Source: Sterolibacterium denitrificans
Lineage (GTDB): Bacteria; Pseudomonadota; Gammaproteobacteria; Burkholderiales; Rhodocyclaceae
Assembly (NCBI RefSeq): GCF_900174485.1
Contig: NZ_LT837803.1
Location: 186,001 to 250,000 of the forward strand
Length of the DNA: 64,000 nucleotides
Direction: 5' to 3'
The notes under the pieces: generated by a model
Databases searched by the model: none
Told to the model about the DNA's origin: nothing
The model's input: only the letters and a program-made list of their open reading frames with translations
Shown: in pieces, positions 55,057-64,000 of the stretch
How the letters are laid out: each line of letters opens with the position of its first letter
How positions within the stretch are numbered: position 1 is the first letter of the stretch
Translations under genes and position numbers: made by a program

Positions 55057-56739
55057 ATGACCTCCGCATCCCAAGCAACGCTGGGCAGCGATGCCAACGA
55101 TGTAAAAACACCGCAAGTGACATCGGGTTGCGACATCATCGACTGGCGCCCCGAAGACCCGATCTTCTGGGAAAACCGCGGCCGCCGCATCGCCAACCGC
55201 AACCTGTGGATTTCCATACCCAGCCTGCTCTGCGGTTTCGCCGTCTGGCTGATGTGGGGCATCATCACGGTGCAGATGGCCAACGCCGGCTTCCCCTTTG
55301 GCCCTGAAGAGCTGTTCACCATCGCGGCGATCTCCGGTCTGTCGGGCGCCACCCTACGCATCCCGGCATCGTTCTTCATCCGCATCTGCGGCGGCCGCAA
55401 TACCGTCTGGCTGACCACCGCGCTGCTGATGGTGCCGGCCGTGCTGACCGGCATCGCGCTGCAGGACAAGACCACGCCGCTGTGGTTCTTCCAGCTCTGC
55501 GCGCTGCTCTCCGGCATCGGCGGCGGCAACTTCGCCTGCTCGATGTCCAACATCAGCACCTTCTTCCCCAAGCGCCTGCAAGGCACCGCGCTGGGGTTGA
55601 ACGCCGGCCTCGGCAACTTCGGCGTCACCACCATGCAGATCCTGATTCCGCTGGTGATGACCGTCGGCCTGTTCGGCGCCATCGGCGGCGAGCCGATCCC
55701 GCTGGTCAAGGACTCCGCCTCGCTGGTCGGCAAGATCGTCGCCGGCACGCCGACCTACGTGCAGAACGCCGGCTTCGTCTGGCTGCTGCTGCTGGTGCCG
55801 CTGGCCTTCTTCGGCTGGTTCGGCATGAACAACCTGCTGACCGTCTCGCCCAACATCGGCTCGACCGCCGCCGCGCTGTTCAAGGTGTTCTTCTTCTATC
55901 TGCTGGCGCTGGTGATTTCCGCCGTCGCCCTTTACCTCTACCTGCCCGCGCCGACCGGCATCGGCGTTCTCTCGGGCGGAGGCATGTGGGTGATGCTGAT
56001 CGGCGTCATGTTCGGCACGCTGCTGGCGATGAAGCTCACCGCCACCGGCGAGATGAAGGCCAACCTGACCAAGCAGTTCGCCATCTTCAAGAACAAGCAC
56101 ACCTGGTCGATGACCGCGCTGTACGTCGTCACCTTCGGCTCCTTCATCGGCTTCTCGATGGCGCTGCCGCTGTCGATCACCGTCATCTTCGGCAACACGC
56201 ACGTCATGGACGACAGCGGCCTCTGGGTGCATGCCAAGAACCCGAACGCCCCGTCGGCGCTGATGTACGCCTGGATCGGCCCCTTCGTCGGCGCGCTGAT
56301 CCGCCCGATCGGCGGCTGGATTTCCGACAAGGTCGGCGGCTCCATCGTCACCCAGATCATCTCCATCGTGCTGGTGATCGCCTCGGCCGCCACCGGCTAC
56401 GTGATGTTCGAGGCCTATCACTCGGCGACGCCGGAACAGTACTTCCTGCTCTTCATGGCGCTGTTCGTGGTGCTGTTCGCCGCCTCCGGCATCGGCAACG
56501 GCTCGACCTTCCGCACCGTCGGCTTCGTCTTCGACCAGGACCAGCGCGGCCCGGTGCTCGGCTGGACTTCGGCGGTCGCCGCCTACGGCTCGTTCATCGC
56601 GCCGGTCATCATCGGCGGCCAGATCAAGGCCGGCACGCCGGAATATGCGATGTACGGCTTTGCCGTTTTCTATGCCATCTGCGTGGTCATGAACTGGTGG
56701 TTCTACCTGCGCAAGGACGCCTACATCAAGAATCCCTGA
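55057..56739 (+). CDS. narK2: Nitrate/nitrite transporter, NarK2 type
   Basis: A 560-residue porter, likely a nitrate/nitrite antiporter. A cytoplasmic leader of about 45 residues precedes the helices. The nitrate signatures are GIGGGNFACSMSNISTFFPK near residue 158 and a second near FAASGIGNGSTFRTVGFVFD near 475. SGATLRIPASFFIRICGGR is the substrate-region motif with a conserved Arg. It lies 27 bases after narK1; in some denitrifiers (for example Paracoccus) the two are one fused protein, here they are separate. Confidence 0.92.
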   Translation: MTSASQATLGSDANDVKTPQVTSGCDIIDWRPEDPIFWENRGRRIANRNLWISIPSLLCGFAVWLMWGIITVQMANAGFPFGPEELFTIAAISGLSGATLRIPASFFIRICGGRNTVWLTTALLMVPAVLTGIALQDKTTPLWFFQLCALLSGIGGGNFACSMSNISTFFPKRLQGTALGLNAGLGNFGVTTMQILIPLVMTVGLFGAIGGEPIPLVKDSASLVGKIVAGTPTYVQNAGFVWLLLLVPLAFFGWFGMNNLLTVSPNIGSTAAALFKVFFFYLLALVISAVALYLYLPAPTGIGVLSGGGMWVMLIGVMFGTLLAMKLTATGEMKANLTKQFAIFKNKHTWSMTALYVVTFGSFIGFSMALPLSITVIFGNTHVMDDSGLWVHAKNPNAPSALMYAWIGPFVGALIRPIGGWISDKVGGSIVTQIISIVLVIASAATGYVMFEAYHSATPEQYFLLFMALFVVLFAASGIGNGSTFRTVGFVFDQDQRGPVLGWTSAVAAYGSFIAPVIIGGQIKAGTPEYAMYGFAVFYAICVVMNWWFYLRKDAYIKNP

Positions 56740-56800
56740 ACCGCCGAATACCGGCGACACATAAAACCCAACTCACAGATTTTCACCAGGAGCAATCACC

Positions 56801-59800
56801 ATGAGTCATTTTCTCGACCGACTGAAATTCTTCGAGCGCATCCAGAGCACCTTCTCCGGCGGCCACGGCATCGTGACCGACGAGGATCGTCAATGGGAAG
56901 ACGCCTACCGCAACCGCTGGCGCCACGACAAGATCGTGCGCTCGACGCACGGCGTGAACTGCACCGGCGGCTGCTCGTGGAAGATCTTCGTCAAGAATGG
57001 CCTGGTCGCCTTCGAGATGCAGCAGACCGACTACCCGCGCACCCGCGACGATCTGCCCAACCACGAACCGCGCGGCTGCCAGCGCGGCGCCTCGTTCTCC
57101 TGGTACCTCTACAGCCCGCACCGCATCAAGCATCCGCTGGTGCGCGGCCGCCTGCTCGATCTGTACCGCGCCGAACGCGCCAAGGGCAAGGATCCGGTCG
57201 AAGCCTGGGAAGCCATCCAGAACGACCCGGCCAAGCGCATCCAGTACACCGCCGTGCGCGGCCTGGGCGGCTTCGTCCGCACCAACTGGGATGAAGTCAC
57301 CGAAATCTCCGCCGCCGCCAACATCTACACCATCAAGAAGTGGGGGCCGGACCGCATCTACGGCTTTTCGCCGATTCCCGCGATGTCGATGCTCTCCTAT
57401 GCCGCCGGCTCGCGCTACCTGTCGCTGATCGGCGGCGCCTGCGGCTCCTTCTACGACTGGTACTGCGATCTGCCGGCCGCCAGCCCGCAGACCTGGGGCG
57501 AGCAGACCGACGTGCCGGAAGCCGCCGACTGGTACAACTCGACCTACCTGATCATCTGCGGCGCCAACCTGCCGATGACGCGCACGCCGGACGCCCACTT
57601 CGCCACCGAGGTGCGCTACAAGGGCGCCAAGGTCGTCTCGATGGCGCCGGACTACGCCGAGTTCGTGAAGTTCGCCGACCTCTGGATGCCGGTCAAGCAG
57701 GGCACCGACTCGGCCGCCTTCCTGGCCATGGGCCACGTCGCGCTGAAGGAATTCCACGTCAAGAAGCAGGATCCGTACTTCCAGGAATACGCGCGCAAAT
57801 ACACCGACATGCCGATGCTGGTACTGCTGCGCAAGGCCGGCGAAGGCTACGCCAGCGACCGCACGCTGCGCGCCTCCGACTTCGACGGCAACCTCGGCGA
57901 AGCCAACAATCCCGAATGGAAGACCATCGTCTATGACGAGAAGACCAAGTCCTACGTGGCACCCAACGGCTCGGTGGGCTTCCGCTGGGGCGAGGACGGC
58001 AAGTGGAACCTGCTGCCGAAGAACGCCGCCAACCAGGAAGAGATCATCGCCGAGCTGACCTGCATCGACAGCAAGGACGACGTGGTTTCCGTCGGCTTCC
58101 CGCACTTCACCGCCGGCGAGCCGGGCCTGCTGTATCGCAACGTACCGGTGCGCAAGCTCAAGCTGGCGAACGGCGAAGAGGCGCTGGTCTCCTCCGTCTT
58201 CGACCTGCAGATCGCCCAGTACGGCATCGACCGCGGCCTGGGCGGCGGCAACGTCTCCGACTCCTACGACGACGCCAAGGTCGCCTACACCCCGGCCTGG
58301 GCCGAGCAGGTCACCGGCGTCAAGCGTGCCGACCTGATCCGCACCGGCCGCGAGTTCGCCGAGAACGCCTCGAAGACCAAGGGCAAGTCGATGGTCATCA
58401 TGGGCGCGGCGATCAACCACTGGTACCACAACGACATGTCGTACCGCTCGATCATGAACCTGCTGCACATGTGCGGCTGCGTCGGCCAGACCGGCGGCGG
58501 CTGGGCGCACTACGTCGGCCAGGAAAAGCTGCGTCCGCAGGCCGGCTGGGCGCCGATCGCCTTCGCCACCGACTGGCACCGTCCGCCGCGCCACATGAAT
58601 TCGACGACCTTCTGGTACTTCCACACCGACCAGTGGCGCTACGAAAAAGTCTCGGCGGACGGCCTGCTCGCCGACAACGCCAAGGGCGCCTACAAAGGCT
58701 ATCAACTGGCCGACTACAACGTCGTCTCGCAGCGCCTCGGCTGGCTGCCTTCGGCGCCGCACTTCAACAAGAACCCGATCGACATCGTCAATGAGGCCGA
58801 GAAGGCCGGCGCCATCGACGAGGCCGGCATCGCCAGGCACATGGTCGAGCAGCTCAAGTCGGGCAAGCTCAACTTCGCCTACGAGGACATCGACGCGCCG
58901 GAAAACCACGTGCGCAATCTCTTCGTCTGGCGCTCCAACCTGCTCGGCTGCTCGGCCAAGGGTCACGAATACTTCCTCAAGCATCTGCTCGGCGCGCAGA
59001 ACGGCGTGCTGCAGGAAGGCACGGACGGACGCGCCTGCAAGGAAGTCAAATGGCACGAGAACGGCCCCACCGCCAAGCTCGACCTGATGGTGGACATCAA
59101 CTTCCGCCTCAACTCCACCGGCGCCTATTCCGACATCATCCTGCCGACGGCGACCTGGTACGAGAAGCACGACCTCAACACCACCGACATGCACCCCTTC
59201 GTGCATCCGCTGTCCGAGGCCGTCAATCCGGGCTGGGAATCGAAGTCCGACTGGCAGATCTTCCAGAACATCGCCAAGACCTTCTCCAGGCTGGCCGAGA
59301 AGCATCTCGGCACGAAGAAGGACGTCGTCGCCCTGCCGATGCACCACGACTCGCCGTTCGAGCTGGCCCAGGCCACCGGCGTCAAGGACTGGAAGCGCGG
59401 CGAGTGCGAGCCGGTGCCGGGCAAGACCTTGCCGCTGCTGAAAGTGGTCGAGCGCGATTACCCGAACACGCTGAAGAAGTTCCAGGCCATCGGCCCGCTG
59501 ATGAAGAAGCTCGGCAACAACGTCAAGGGCATCGACTGGAACACCGAGCAGGAGCTGGAGGAACTCAAGTCGCTCAACGGTGCCATCCGCGAGGAAGGCA
59601 TCAGCAAAGGACTGCCCAGCATCGCCGCCGACATCGCGGCCTGCGACGCCGTGCTGCGCATGGCGCCGGAAACCAACGGCGAGGTCGCGCACAAGTCCTG
59701 GTCAGCGCTGTCGGTCAAGACCGGCATCGATCACCACCACCTGTATGCCGGCCGCCACGAGGACAAGATCACCTTCCGCGACATCCAGGCCCAGCCGCGC

Positions 59801-60553
59801 AAGATCATCACCGCGCCGACCTGGTCGGGCATCGAGTCGGAAACCGTCTCCTACACCGCCGGCTATACCAACATCCACGAGCACATCCCCTTCCGCACGC
59901 TCACCGGCCGCGCCCAGTTCTACCAGGATCACGAGTGGATGCTGGACTTCGGCGAGGGCTTCTGCGCCTTCCGTCCGGGTCTCGACATGAAGGCCATCGA
60001 AGCCGCGCCGGCAGCGGTCAAGGCCAAGCCGCACCTGGTGCTCAACTGGATCACCCCGCACTCGAAGTGGGGCATCCACTCCAGCTACCAGGACAACCTG
60101 CGCATGTTGAACCTGTTCCGCGGCGGCCCGTACTTCTGGATCGCCGAGGACGACGCCAAGAGCATCGGCCTGGAGGACAACGACTGGGTCGAGGCGGTGA
60201 ACGGCAACGGCGCCACGGTCGCCCGCGTGGTCGTCTCGCAGCGCGTTCCGCGCGGCATGGCGCTGATGTACCACGCCCAGGAAAAGATCGTGAACGTCCC
60301 CGGCTCGCCGTCTACCGGCAAGCGCGGCGGCATCCTCAACTCGGTGACGCGCGTGGTGGTCAAGCCGACCAACATGGTCGGCGGCTACGCCCAGCTCGCC
60401 TATGGCTTCAACTACTACGGCACGGTGGGCACCCAGCGCGACGAGTTCGTGGTGGTGCACAAGATCGAGGACAAGGATGTCGATTGGCTGGAGCGTCCGC
60501 TGACCGCCAAGCGCGAAGGCGAGCGCAACCCGCCGGGCATCGGTCCGCGCTGA
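56801..60553 (+). CDS. narG: Respiratory nitrate reductase alpha subunit
   Basis: A 1250-residue catalytic subunit reducing nitrate to nitrite at a bis-MGD molybdenum centre, on the cytoplasmic face. The first iron-sulfur cluster has its unusual ligands His50, Cys54, Cys58 and Cys93 (STHGVNCTGGC and PRGCQRGAS). Asp223 in YDWYCDLP is the molybdenum ligand. TYLIICGANLPMTRTPDAHF and LMVDINFRLNSTGAYSDIIL are further family motifs. AGGAG precedes the ATG at 56801. Length matches E. coli NarG (about 1247). Confidence 0.98.
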   Translation: MSHFLDRLKFFERIQSTFSGGHGIVTDEDRQWEDAYRNRWRHDKIVRSTHGVNCTGGCSWKIFVKNGLVAFEMQQTDYPRTRDDLPNHEPRGCQRGASFSWYLYSPHRIKHPLVRGRLLDLYRAERAKGKDPVEAWEAIQNDPAKRIQYTAVRGLGGFVRTNWDEVTEISAAANIYTIKKWGPDRIYGFSPIPAMSMLSYAAGSRYLSLIGGACGSFYDWYCDLPAASPQTWGEQTDVPEAADWYNSTYLIICGANLPMTRTPDAHFATEVRYKGAKVVSMAPDYAEFVKFADLWMPVKQGTDSAAFLAMGHVALKEFHVKKQDPYFQEYARKYTDMPMLVLLRKAGEGYASDRTLRASDFDGNLGEANNPEWKTIVYDEKTKSYVAPNGSVGFRWGEDGKWNLLPKNAANQEEIIAELTCIDSKDDVVSVGFPHFTAGEPGLLYRNVPVRKLKLANGEEALVSSVFDLQIAQYGIDRGLGGGNVSDSYDDAKVAYTPAWAEQVTGVKRADLIRTGREFAENASKTKGKSMVIMGAAINHWYHNDMSYRSIMNLLHMCGCVGQTGGGWAHYVGQEKLRPQAGWAPIAFATDWHRPPRHMNSTTFWYFHTDQWRYEKVSADGLLADNAKGAYKGYQLADYNVVSQRLGWLPSAPHFNKNPIDIVNEAEKAGAIDEAGIARHMVEQLKSGKLNFAYEDIDAPENHVRNLFVWRSNLLGCSAKGHEYFLKHLLGAQNGVLQEGTDGRACKEVKWHENGPTAKLDLMVDINFRLNSTGAYSDIILPTATWYEKHDLNTTDMHPFVHPLSEAVNPGWESKSDWQIFQNIAKTFSRLAEKHLGTKKDVVALPMHHDSPFELAQATGVKDWKRGECEPVPGKTLPLLKVVERDYPNTLKKFQAIGPLMKKLGNNVKGIDWNTEQELEELKSLNGAIREEGISKGLPSIAADIAACDAVLRMAPETNGEVAHKSWSALSVKTGIDHHHLYAGRHEDKITFRDIQAQPRKIITAPTWSGIESETVSYTAGYTNIHEHIPFRTLTGRAQFYQDHEWMLDFGEGFCAFRPGLDMKAIEAAPAAVKAKPHLVLNWITPHSKWGIHSSYQDNLRMLNLFRGGPYFWIAEDDAKSIGLEDNDWVEAVNGNGATVARVVVSQRVPRGMALMYHAQEKIVNVPGSPSTGKRGGILNSVTRVVVKPTNMVGGYAQLAYGFNYYGTVGTQRDEFVVVHKIEDKDVDWLERPLTAKREGERNPPGIGPR

Positions 60554-60582
60554 GGCCACGCCGAATCGAGATGAACTGAAAG

Positions 60583-60607
60583 GGAGGGGAAAGCTGTTTT
60601 CCCCTCC
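60583..60607 (+). promoter_or_regulatory. Perfect hairpin between narG and narH
   Basis: GGAGGGGAAA (60583-60592) pairs with TTTCCCCTCC (60598-60607) around a 5-base loop. No U-tract follows, so it is more likely an mRNA stability or processing element than a terminator. It is 33 bases before the narH start and 30 bases after narG ends. Confidence 0.6.
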
Positions 60608-60640
60608 GACCGAATAGCCAAGATCCGCAAGGAGAATCAC

Positions 60641-62188
60641 ATGAAAGTCCGCGCACAATTCGCGCTCGTCTTCAACCTCGACAAGTGCATCGGCTGCCAC
60701 ACCTGTTCCGTCACCTGCAAGAACGTGTGGACCAACCGCAAGGGCGTCGAGTACGCCTGGTTCAACAACGTCGAATCCAAGCCCGGCATCGGCTACCCGA
60801 AGAACTGGGAAAACCAGGAAATCTGGAAAGGCGGCTGGGAACTGGTCGGCGGCAAGCTGCAACTGCGCTCCGGCAGCAAGCTGTCGCGTCTGGCGAACAT
60901 CTTCAGCAATCCCGACATGCCGGAGATCGACGACTATTACGAGCCGTTCACCTTCGACTACGCCCGCCTGCAGAACGCGCCGCTGTCGGAAGCCGCGCCG
61001 ACCGCCCGTCCCATCTCGCAGATCACCGGCGAGAAGATGGACAAGATCGAGTGGGGCCCGAATTGGGAAGACGACCTGGCCGGCGAATACGACAAGCGCG
61101 CCAAGGACGTGAACATGCAGGGTCTGCAAAAGCAGATCTATTCGCAGTTCGAAAACACCTTCCACATGTATCTGCCGCGCATGTGCAACCATTGCCTGAA
61201 CCCGGCCTGCGTCGCGGCCTGCCCGAGCGGCTCGATCTACAAGCGCGAGGAAGACGGCATCGTCCTGGTCGACCAGGACAAGTGCCGCGGCTGGCGCCAG
61301 TGCATCTCGTCGTGCCCCTACAAGAAGGTGTATTACAACTGGGAATCGGGCAAGGCCGAGAAGTGCATCGGTTGCTATCCGCGCGTCGAATCCGGCATGC
61401 CCACCGTCTGCTCCGAATCCTGCGTCGGCCGCATCCGCTACAACGGCATCATGCTGTATGACGCCGACCGCATCGAGGAGCTGGCCTCCAAGGAGAACGT
61501 GCAGGATCTCTACGAAGCGCATCGCAGCATCTTCCTCGATCCCAACGATCCGGAAGTGATCCAGGCCGCGCGCCGCGACGGCGTGCCGGAGGATTGGATC
61601 GAGGCCGCGCGCCGCTCGCCGATCTGGAAAATGGCCATGGAGTGGAAGATCGCCTTCCCGATGCACCCGGAGTTCCGCACCTTGCCGATGGTCTGGTATG
61701 TGCCGCCGCTCTCGCCGGTGCAGTCGGCGATCGACCAGGGCCAGTTGCCGACCGAGCCGGACGGCGTCATCCCGCGCGCCGATGCGCTGCGCCTGCCGCT
61801 GCAGTATCTGGCCAATCTGCTCACCGCCGGCAAGGAGCAGCCGATTTTCGATGCCATCGCCAAGATGATGGCGATGCGTTCCTACCAGCGCTCCATCCAC
61901 GTCGATGGTCAGCCCGACACCCGCGCGCTGACCAAGGTCGGCCTGAGCGCGCAACAGGCCCAGGACATGTACCAGCTGCTGGCGATTGCCAACTACGAAG
62001 ACCGCTTCGTCATTCCCACGGGACACGCCGAACTGACCGAGGAGGACTACCACGGCTTCCAGGGGCAGAACGGGTTTACTTTCGGCAACAGCGCATCGAA
62101 CGGCGTCAGCAAGATCACCCTCTTCCCGCGCCGTCGCAAGGAGTCGATGGAACCGCGCGAGCCGGCGCCGCTGGCCGACGAACGTTGA
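60641..62188 (+). CDS. narH: Respiratory nitrate reductase beta subunit
   Basis: A 515-residue electron-transfer subunit with four iron-sulfur clusters. The groups are CIGCHTCSVTCKNVW (Cys16, 19, 22, 26), CNHCLNPACVAACPSG, CRGWRQCISSCPYKK and CIGCYPRVESGMPTVCSESC. The Trp in CRGWRQC marks the 3Fe-4S site typical of NarH. AAGGAG precedes the ATG at 60641. It passes electrons from the NarI hemes to NarG. Confidence 0.98.
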   Translation: MKVRAQFALVFNLDKCIGCHTCSVTCKNVWTNRKGVEYAWFNNVESKPGIGYPKNWENQEIWKGGWELVGGKLQLRSGSKLSRLANIFSNPDMPEIDDYYEPFTFDYARLQNAPLSEAAPTARPISQITGEKMDKIEWGPNWEDDLAGEYDKRAKDVNMQGLQKQIYSQFENTFHMYLPRMCNHCLNPACVAACPSGSIYKREEDGIVLVDQDKCRGWRQCISSCPYKKVYYNWESGKAEKCIGCYPRVESGMPTVCSESCVGRIRYNGIMLYDADRIEELASKENVQDLYEAHRSIFLDPNDPEVIQAARRDGVPEDWIEAARRSPIWKMAMEWKIAFPMHPEFRTLPMVWYVPPLSPVQSAIDQGQLPTEPDGVIPRADALRLPLQYLANLLTAGKEQPIFDAIAKMMAMRSYQRSIHVDGQPDTRALTKVGLSAQQAQDMYQLLAIANYEDRFVIPTGHAELTEEDYHGFQGQNGFTFGNSASNGVSKITLFPRRRKESMEPREPAPLADER

Positions 62189-62208
62189 GAATCGCCAAGG
62201 AGAAAGCC

Positions 62209-62853
62209 ATGATGTTCTATCGCATCGCTTCTGCCCTGCTCGAATACCCGGACGCCGAACTACGCGCCGCCCTGCCGGAAATCCGCGCCGCCGTGGTTGG
62301 CGCGGACGATGTCGCACCCGAGGAGCGCGGCGCGCTGAACGCATTTCTCGACCAGCTCGATGCCCAGGTGCTGCAGCAGCCGCTGGCGCTGGAAGAAGAG
62401 TACGTCCGCACCTTCGACATGGTGCCCGAGCACAGTCTGCACCTGACCCATCACCTGATCGGCGAAGACAAGAACCGCGGCCCGGCGCTGATCGACCTGG
62501 GCGAGTACTACAAGGAATATGGCCTGGACATCAGCGAGGAGGCGAAGGAAATTCCCGACTACCTGCCGCTGATACTGGAATTCATCAGCCTGCTGGAGGC
62601 CGACGAGGCGCGGCTGTTCCTTTCCGGCTGGACCAAGGTATTGCGCCAGTTGCGCGTCAATCTGGAAGAAGCCGGCAGCCGCTACGCCAGTCTGCTGCAA
62701 CTGATCGAAGCGCGTAGCCTGCTGGTCGCGGCCGAAGGACTGAACGATCCGCTGCCGGAAACGAAGACCGATCCTCTGCAGGACGATGGCGATTTCGATC
62801 CCCCGGTGGATTGGAGCAGCCCGCCCGCCCTCAATCGTCCGTGTTCAGCCTGA
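62209..62853 (+). CDS. narJ: Nitrate reductase molybdenum cofactor assembly chaperone
   Basis: A 214-residue helical chaperone that helps insert the cofactor into NarG and its association with NarI. Family motifs are RIASALLEYPDAEL at the start, EEEYVRTFDMVPEHSLHLTH near residue 61 and EIPDYLPLILEFISLLE near residue 115. AAGGAG precedes the first of two adjacent ATGs at 62209. The proline- and aspartate-rich C-terminal tail is typical. Confidence 0.95.
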   Translation: MMFYRIASALLEYPDAELRAALPEIRAAVVGADDVAPEERGALNAFLDQLDAQVLQQPLALEEEYVRTFDMVPEHSLHLTHHLIGEDKNRGPALIDLGEYYKEYGLDISEEAKEIPDYLPLILEFISLLEADEARLFLSGWTKVLRQLRVNLEEAGSRYASLLQLIEARSLLVAAEGLNDPLPETKTDPLQDDGDFDPPVDWSSPPALNRPCSA

Positions 62854-62888
62854 ACCTGAACCCAACTGCAAACATCACGGAGAACTCC

Positions 62889-63593
62889 ATGGACAATTAT
62901 CTGCACAACCTCGTTTTCGGCGTCTACCCCTACCTCGCCCTGACCATCTTCCTGCTCGGCAGTTGGCTGCGTTTCGACTACGCCCAATACACCTGGAAAA
63001 GCGACTCCAGCCAGTTGCTCTCGAAAGGCGGCATGCGCGTGGCCAGCAACCTCTTCCACTACGGCGTGCTGGGCCTGTTCGGCGGCCATCTGGTCGGCCT
63101 GCTCACCCCGCATGCGGTATTCACCGGCATCGGCCTGTCGGATCTGGCCCACCAATGGATCGCCATCCTCGCCGGCAGCGTTTTCGGCGGCCTCTGCGTG
63201 ATCGGCGCGGCCATGCTCTTCCTGCGCCGCCTGAGCAATCCGCGCGTGCGCGTCACCTCGCGGCACAGCGACACCTGGATCATCGGCTGGCTGCTGCTCA
63301 CCGTGGCGATCGGCCTGCTGACCATCCCCACCTCCATCAGCCATGCCAACCACGGCAATGCGGAAGTGATGATCAAGCTGGCCGACTGGGTGCAAAGCAT
63401 CGTTTACCTGCATCCGCAGCCCGAACTGCTGCTGGAGGTCGATGGCGTCTACAAGCTGCACATCTTCCTCGGCATGTCGGTGTTCCTGTTCTTCCCCTTC
63501 ACTCGCCTGGTGCATGTCTGGAGCGCGCCCATCAGCTACCTGATGCGGGCCTACCAGATCGTGCGCACCAAGCGTCCTTCCCCGCTGCACTGA
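62889..63593 (+). CDS. narI: Respiratory nitrate reductase gamma subunit (cytochrome b)
   Basis: A 234-residue membrane subunit with five helices that oxidises quinol and anchors NarGH. Heme ligand candidates are His57 and His67 (LFHYGVLGLFGGHLVG) and His191 and His209 (YKLHIFLGMSVF, RLVHVWSAP). The ATG at 62889 gives the canonical MDNYLHNLVFGVYPY start with ACGGAG upstream; the frame also runs from 62811 over the narJ end but without family residues. A terminator follows. Confidence 0.96.
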   Translation: MDNYLHNLVFGVYPYLALTIFLLGSWLRFDYAQYTWKSDSSQLLSKGGMRVASNLFHYGVLGLFGGHLVGLLTPHAVFTGIGLSDLAHQWIAILAGSVFGGLCVIGAAMLFLRRLSNPRVRVTSRHSDTWIIGWLLLTVAIGLLTIPTSISHANHGNAEVMIKLADWVQSIVYLHPQPELLLEVDGVYKLHIFLGMSVFLFFPFTRLVHVWSAPISYLMRAYQIVRTKRPSPLH

Positions 63594-63640
63594 ACCGGCG
63601 CGCATCCCGCATCCCGCATGTGTCGGGATGCAGCCTGCCC

Positions 63641-63667
63641 ACGGCAGACCTCGGGTCTGCCGTTTTC
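63641..63667 (+). terminator. Intrinsic terminator of the nar operon
   Basis: A perfect 10-bp stem (ACGGCAGACC, 63641-63650, with 63654-63663) and 3-base loop are followed by TTTT. A weaker 8-bp hairpin (GCATCCCG) lies just upstream at 63609-63631. Confidence 0.8.
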
Positions 63668-63798
63668 GTTGCTGCCTGTTGCCGGCAGCCCATGCAGCGC
63701 TGAAAATACCGGATTGGCTGCGTCGATGATTGGCGAAATCCCCCGCTTCACGTATCCTCACACACCCTCAAGGCGATAGTTTTCGGAAAGCTCATCAA

Positions 63799-64000
63799 GT
63801 GACGACACTCGGCATTGTTCCAGGGCCGCTGATCACTGCGTATCATTTTTCCGCCGGTTTTGCGGCTTTCGCTGCGCTGGTGTGTGCTGCGGTTGCCCTG
63901 TCCGGTATCCGCATACGCGGCATCTGGTGGCTGGCGGCGATGTGCGTGGCCTCGGTCGGCAGCCAACTGGCGAATGCCGATTTTCACGTCGCACCCAACC
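63799..64000 (+). CDS. N-terminus of an unidentified membrane protein, cut by window edge
   Basis: From the GTG at 63799 an open frame runs to the window end, beginning VTTLGIVPGPLITAYHFSAG. Two hydrophobic helices are visible (FAAFAALVCAAVAL and IWWLAAMCVASVGSQL). GGAAAG lies upstream. An upstream TTG at 63730 is also in frame. This could be the membrane sensor domain of a histidine kinase or GGDEF protein, perhaps the NarX-like regulator expected beside nar genes, but nothing identifies it. Confidence 0.5.
   Translation, partial: MTTLGIVPGPLITAYHFSAGFAAFAALVCAAVALSGIRIRGIWWLAAMCVASVGSQLANADFHVAPN

Noticed and set aside
56783-62344. Two long minus-strand open frames (969 and 880 residues) opposite narG and narH
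   Set aside because: Antisense shadows of narGH; composition is low-information Val/Gly/Ala/Arg and no motif is present.

Overview
The window reads as part of the chromosome of a high-GC denitrifying betaproteobacterium, probably near Rhodocyclales/Sterolibacteriaceae. This placement is inferred from gene content and order (narK1-narK2-narGHJI, hisE-HIT-tatABC, pyrR-pyrB-pyrC', ntrY-ntrX next to rsmB, hemE-priA) and not from any database search. About sixty protein genes are visible. No rRNA, tRNA or CRISPR array was recognised, and there is no intact insertion sequence.

Layout. 1-8.9 kb: a catabolic block with a family III CoA-transferase (cut by the window edge), an LLM-type flavin oxidoreductase, a three-subunit molybdenum hydroxylase (FAD, 2Fe-2S and Mo subunits), a nitronate-monooxygenase-like flavoprotein, a small unknown protein and an unpaired ETF beta subunit. 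A ParE-type toxin-antitoxin pair and two near-identical hairpin repeats lie among them. 8.9-21.2 kb: DUF1631 protein, glutathione peroxidase, RsmB, DUF4390 protein, an NtrY/NtrX-like two-component system with a degenerate AAA+ domain, HemE, an AT-rich gap with DnaA-box-like sites, and PriA. 21.2-31.2 kb: a coupled unit of unknown protein, YceI and cytochrome b561; UbiK, PurU and ThrH; then YqgE-RuvX-PyrR-PyrB-PyrC'; then YggU-YggT-ProC-YggS on the other strand. 31.2-34.8 kb: PilT and PilU (twitching motility), and a diguanylate cyclase. 35.0-37.9 kb: UbiD, UbiA and UbiC, three early ubiquinone steps in one unit. 37.9-42.3 kb: NIF3-like protein, DegQ/AlgW-like periplasmic protease, TatC, TatB, TatA, HIT protein and HisE.

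42.4-53.3 kb: a block that looks like an insertion into the usual his-tat neighbourhood. It holds a 1078-residue fusion of a geranylgeranyl-reductase-type flavoprotein with a CysJ-like diflavin reductase (the most unusual gene in the window), an LpxR-like outer-membrane deacylase, and a four-gene exporter (TolC-type lipoprotein, HlyD-type adaptor, RbbA-like double ATPase/permease, second permease). 53.3-53.8 kb: a non-coding gap with a perfect 19-bp hairpin and a sequence resembling IS200/IS605 ends. 53.8-63.6 kb: the respiratory nitrate reductase operon narK1-narK2-narG-narH-narJ-narI, with a hairpin between narG and narH and a terminator after narI. The last 200 bases begin a new membrane protein.

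Taken together, the window gives anaerobic respiration on nitrate, quinone and heme supply for it, and an oxidative catabolic block whose molybdenum hydroxylase and CoA-transferase would suit oxygen-independent attack on a terpenoid, steroid or aromatic substrate. That substrate assignment is a hypothesis.
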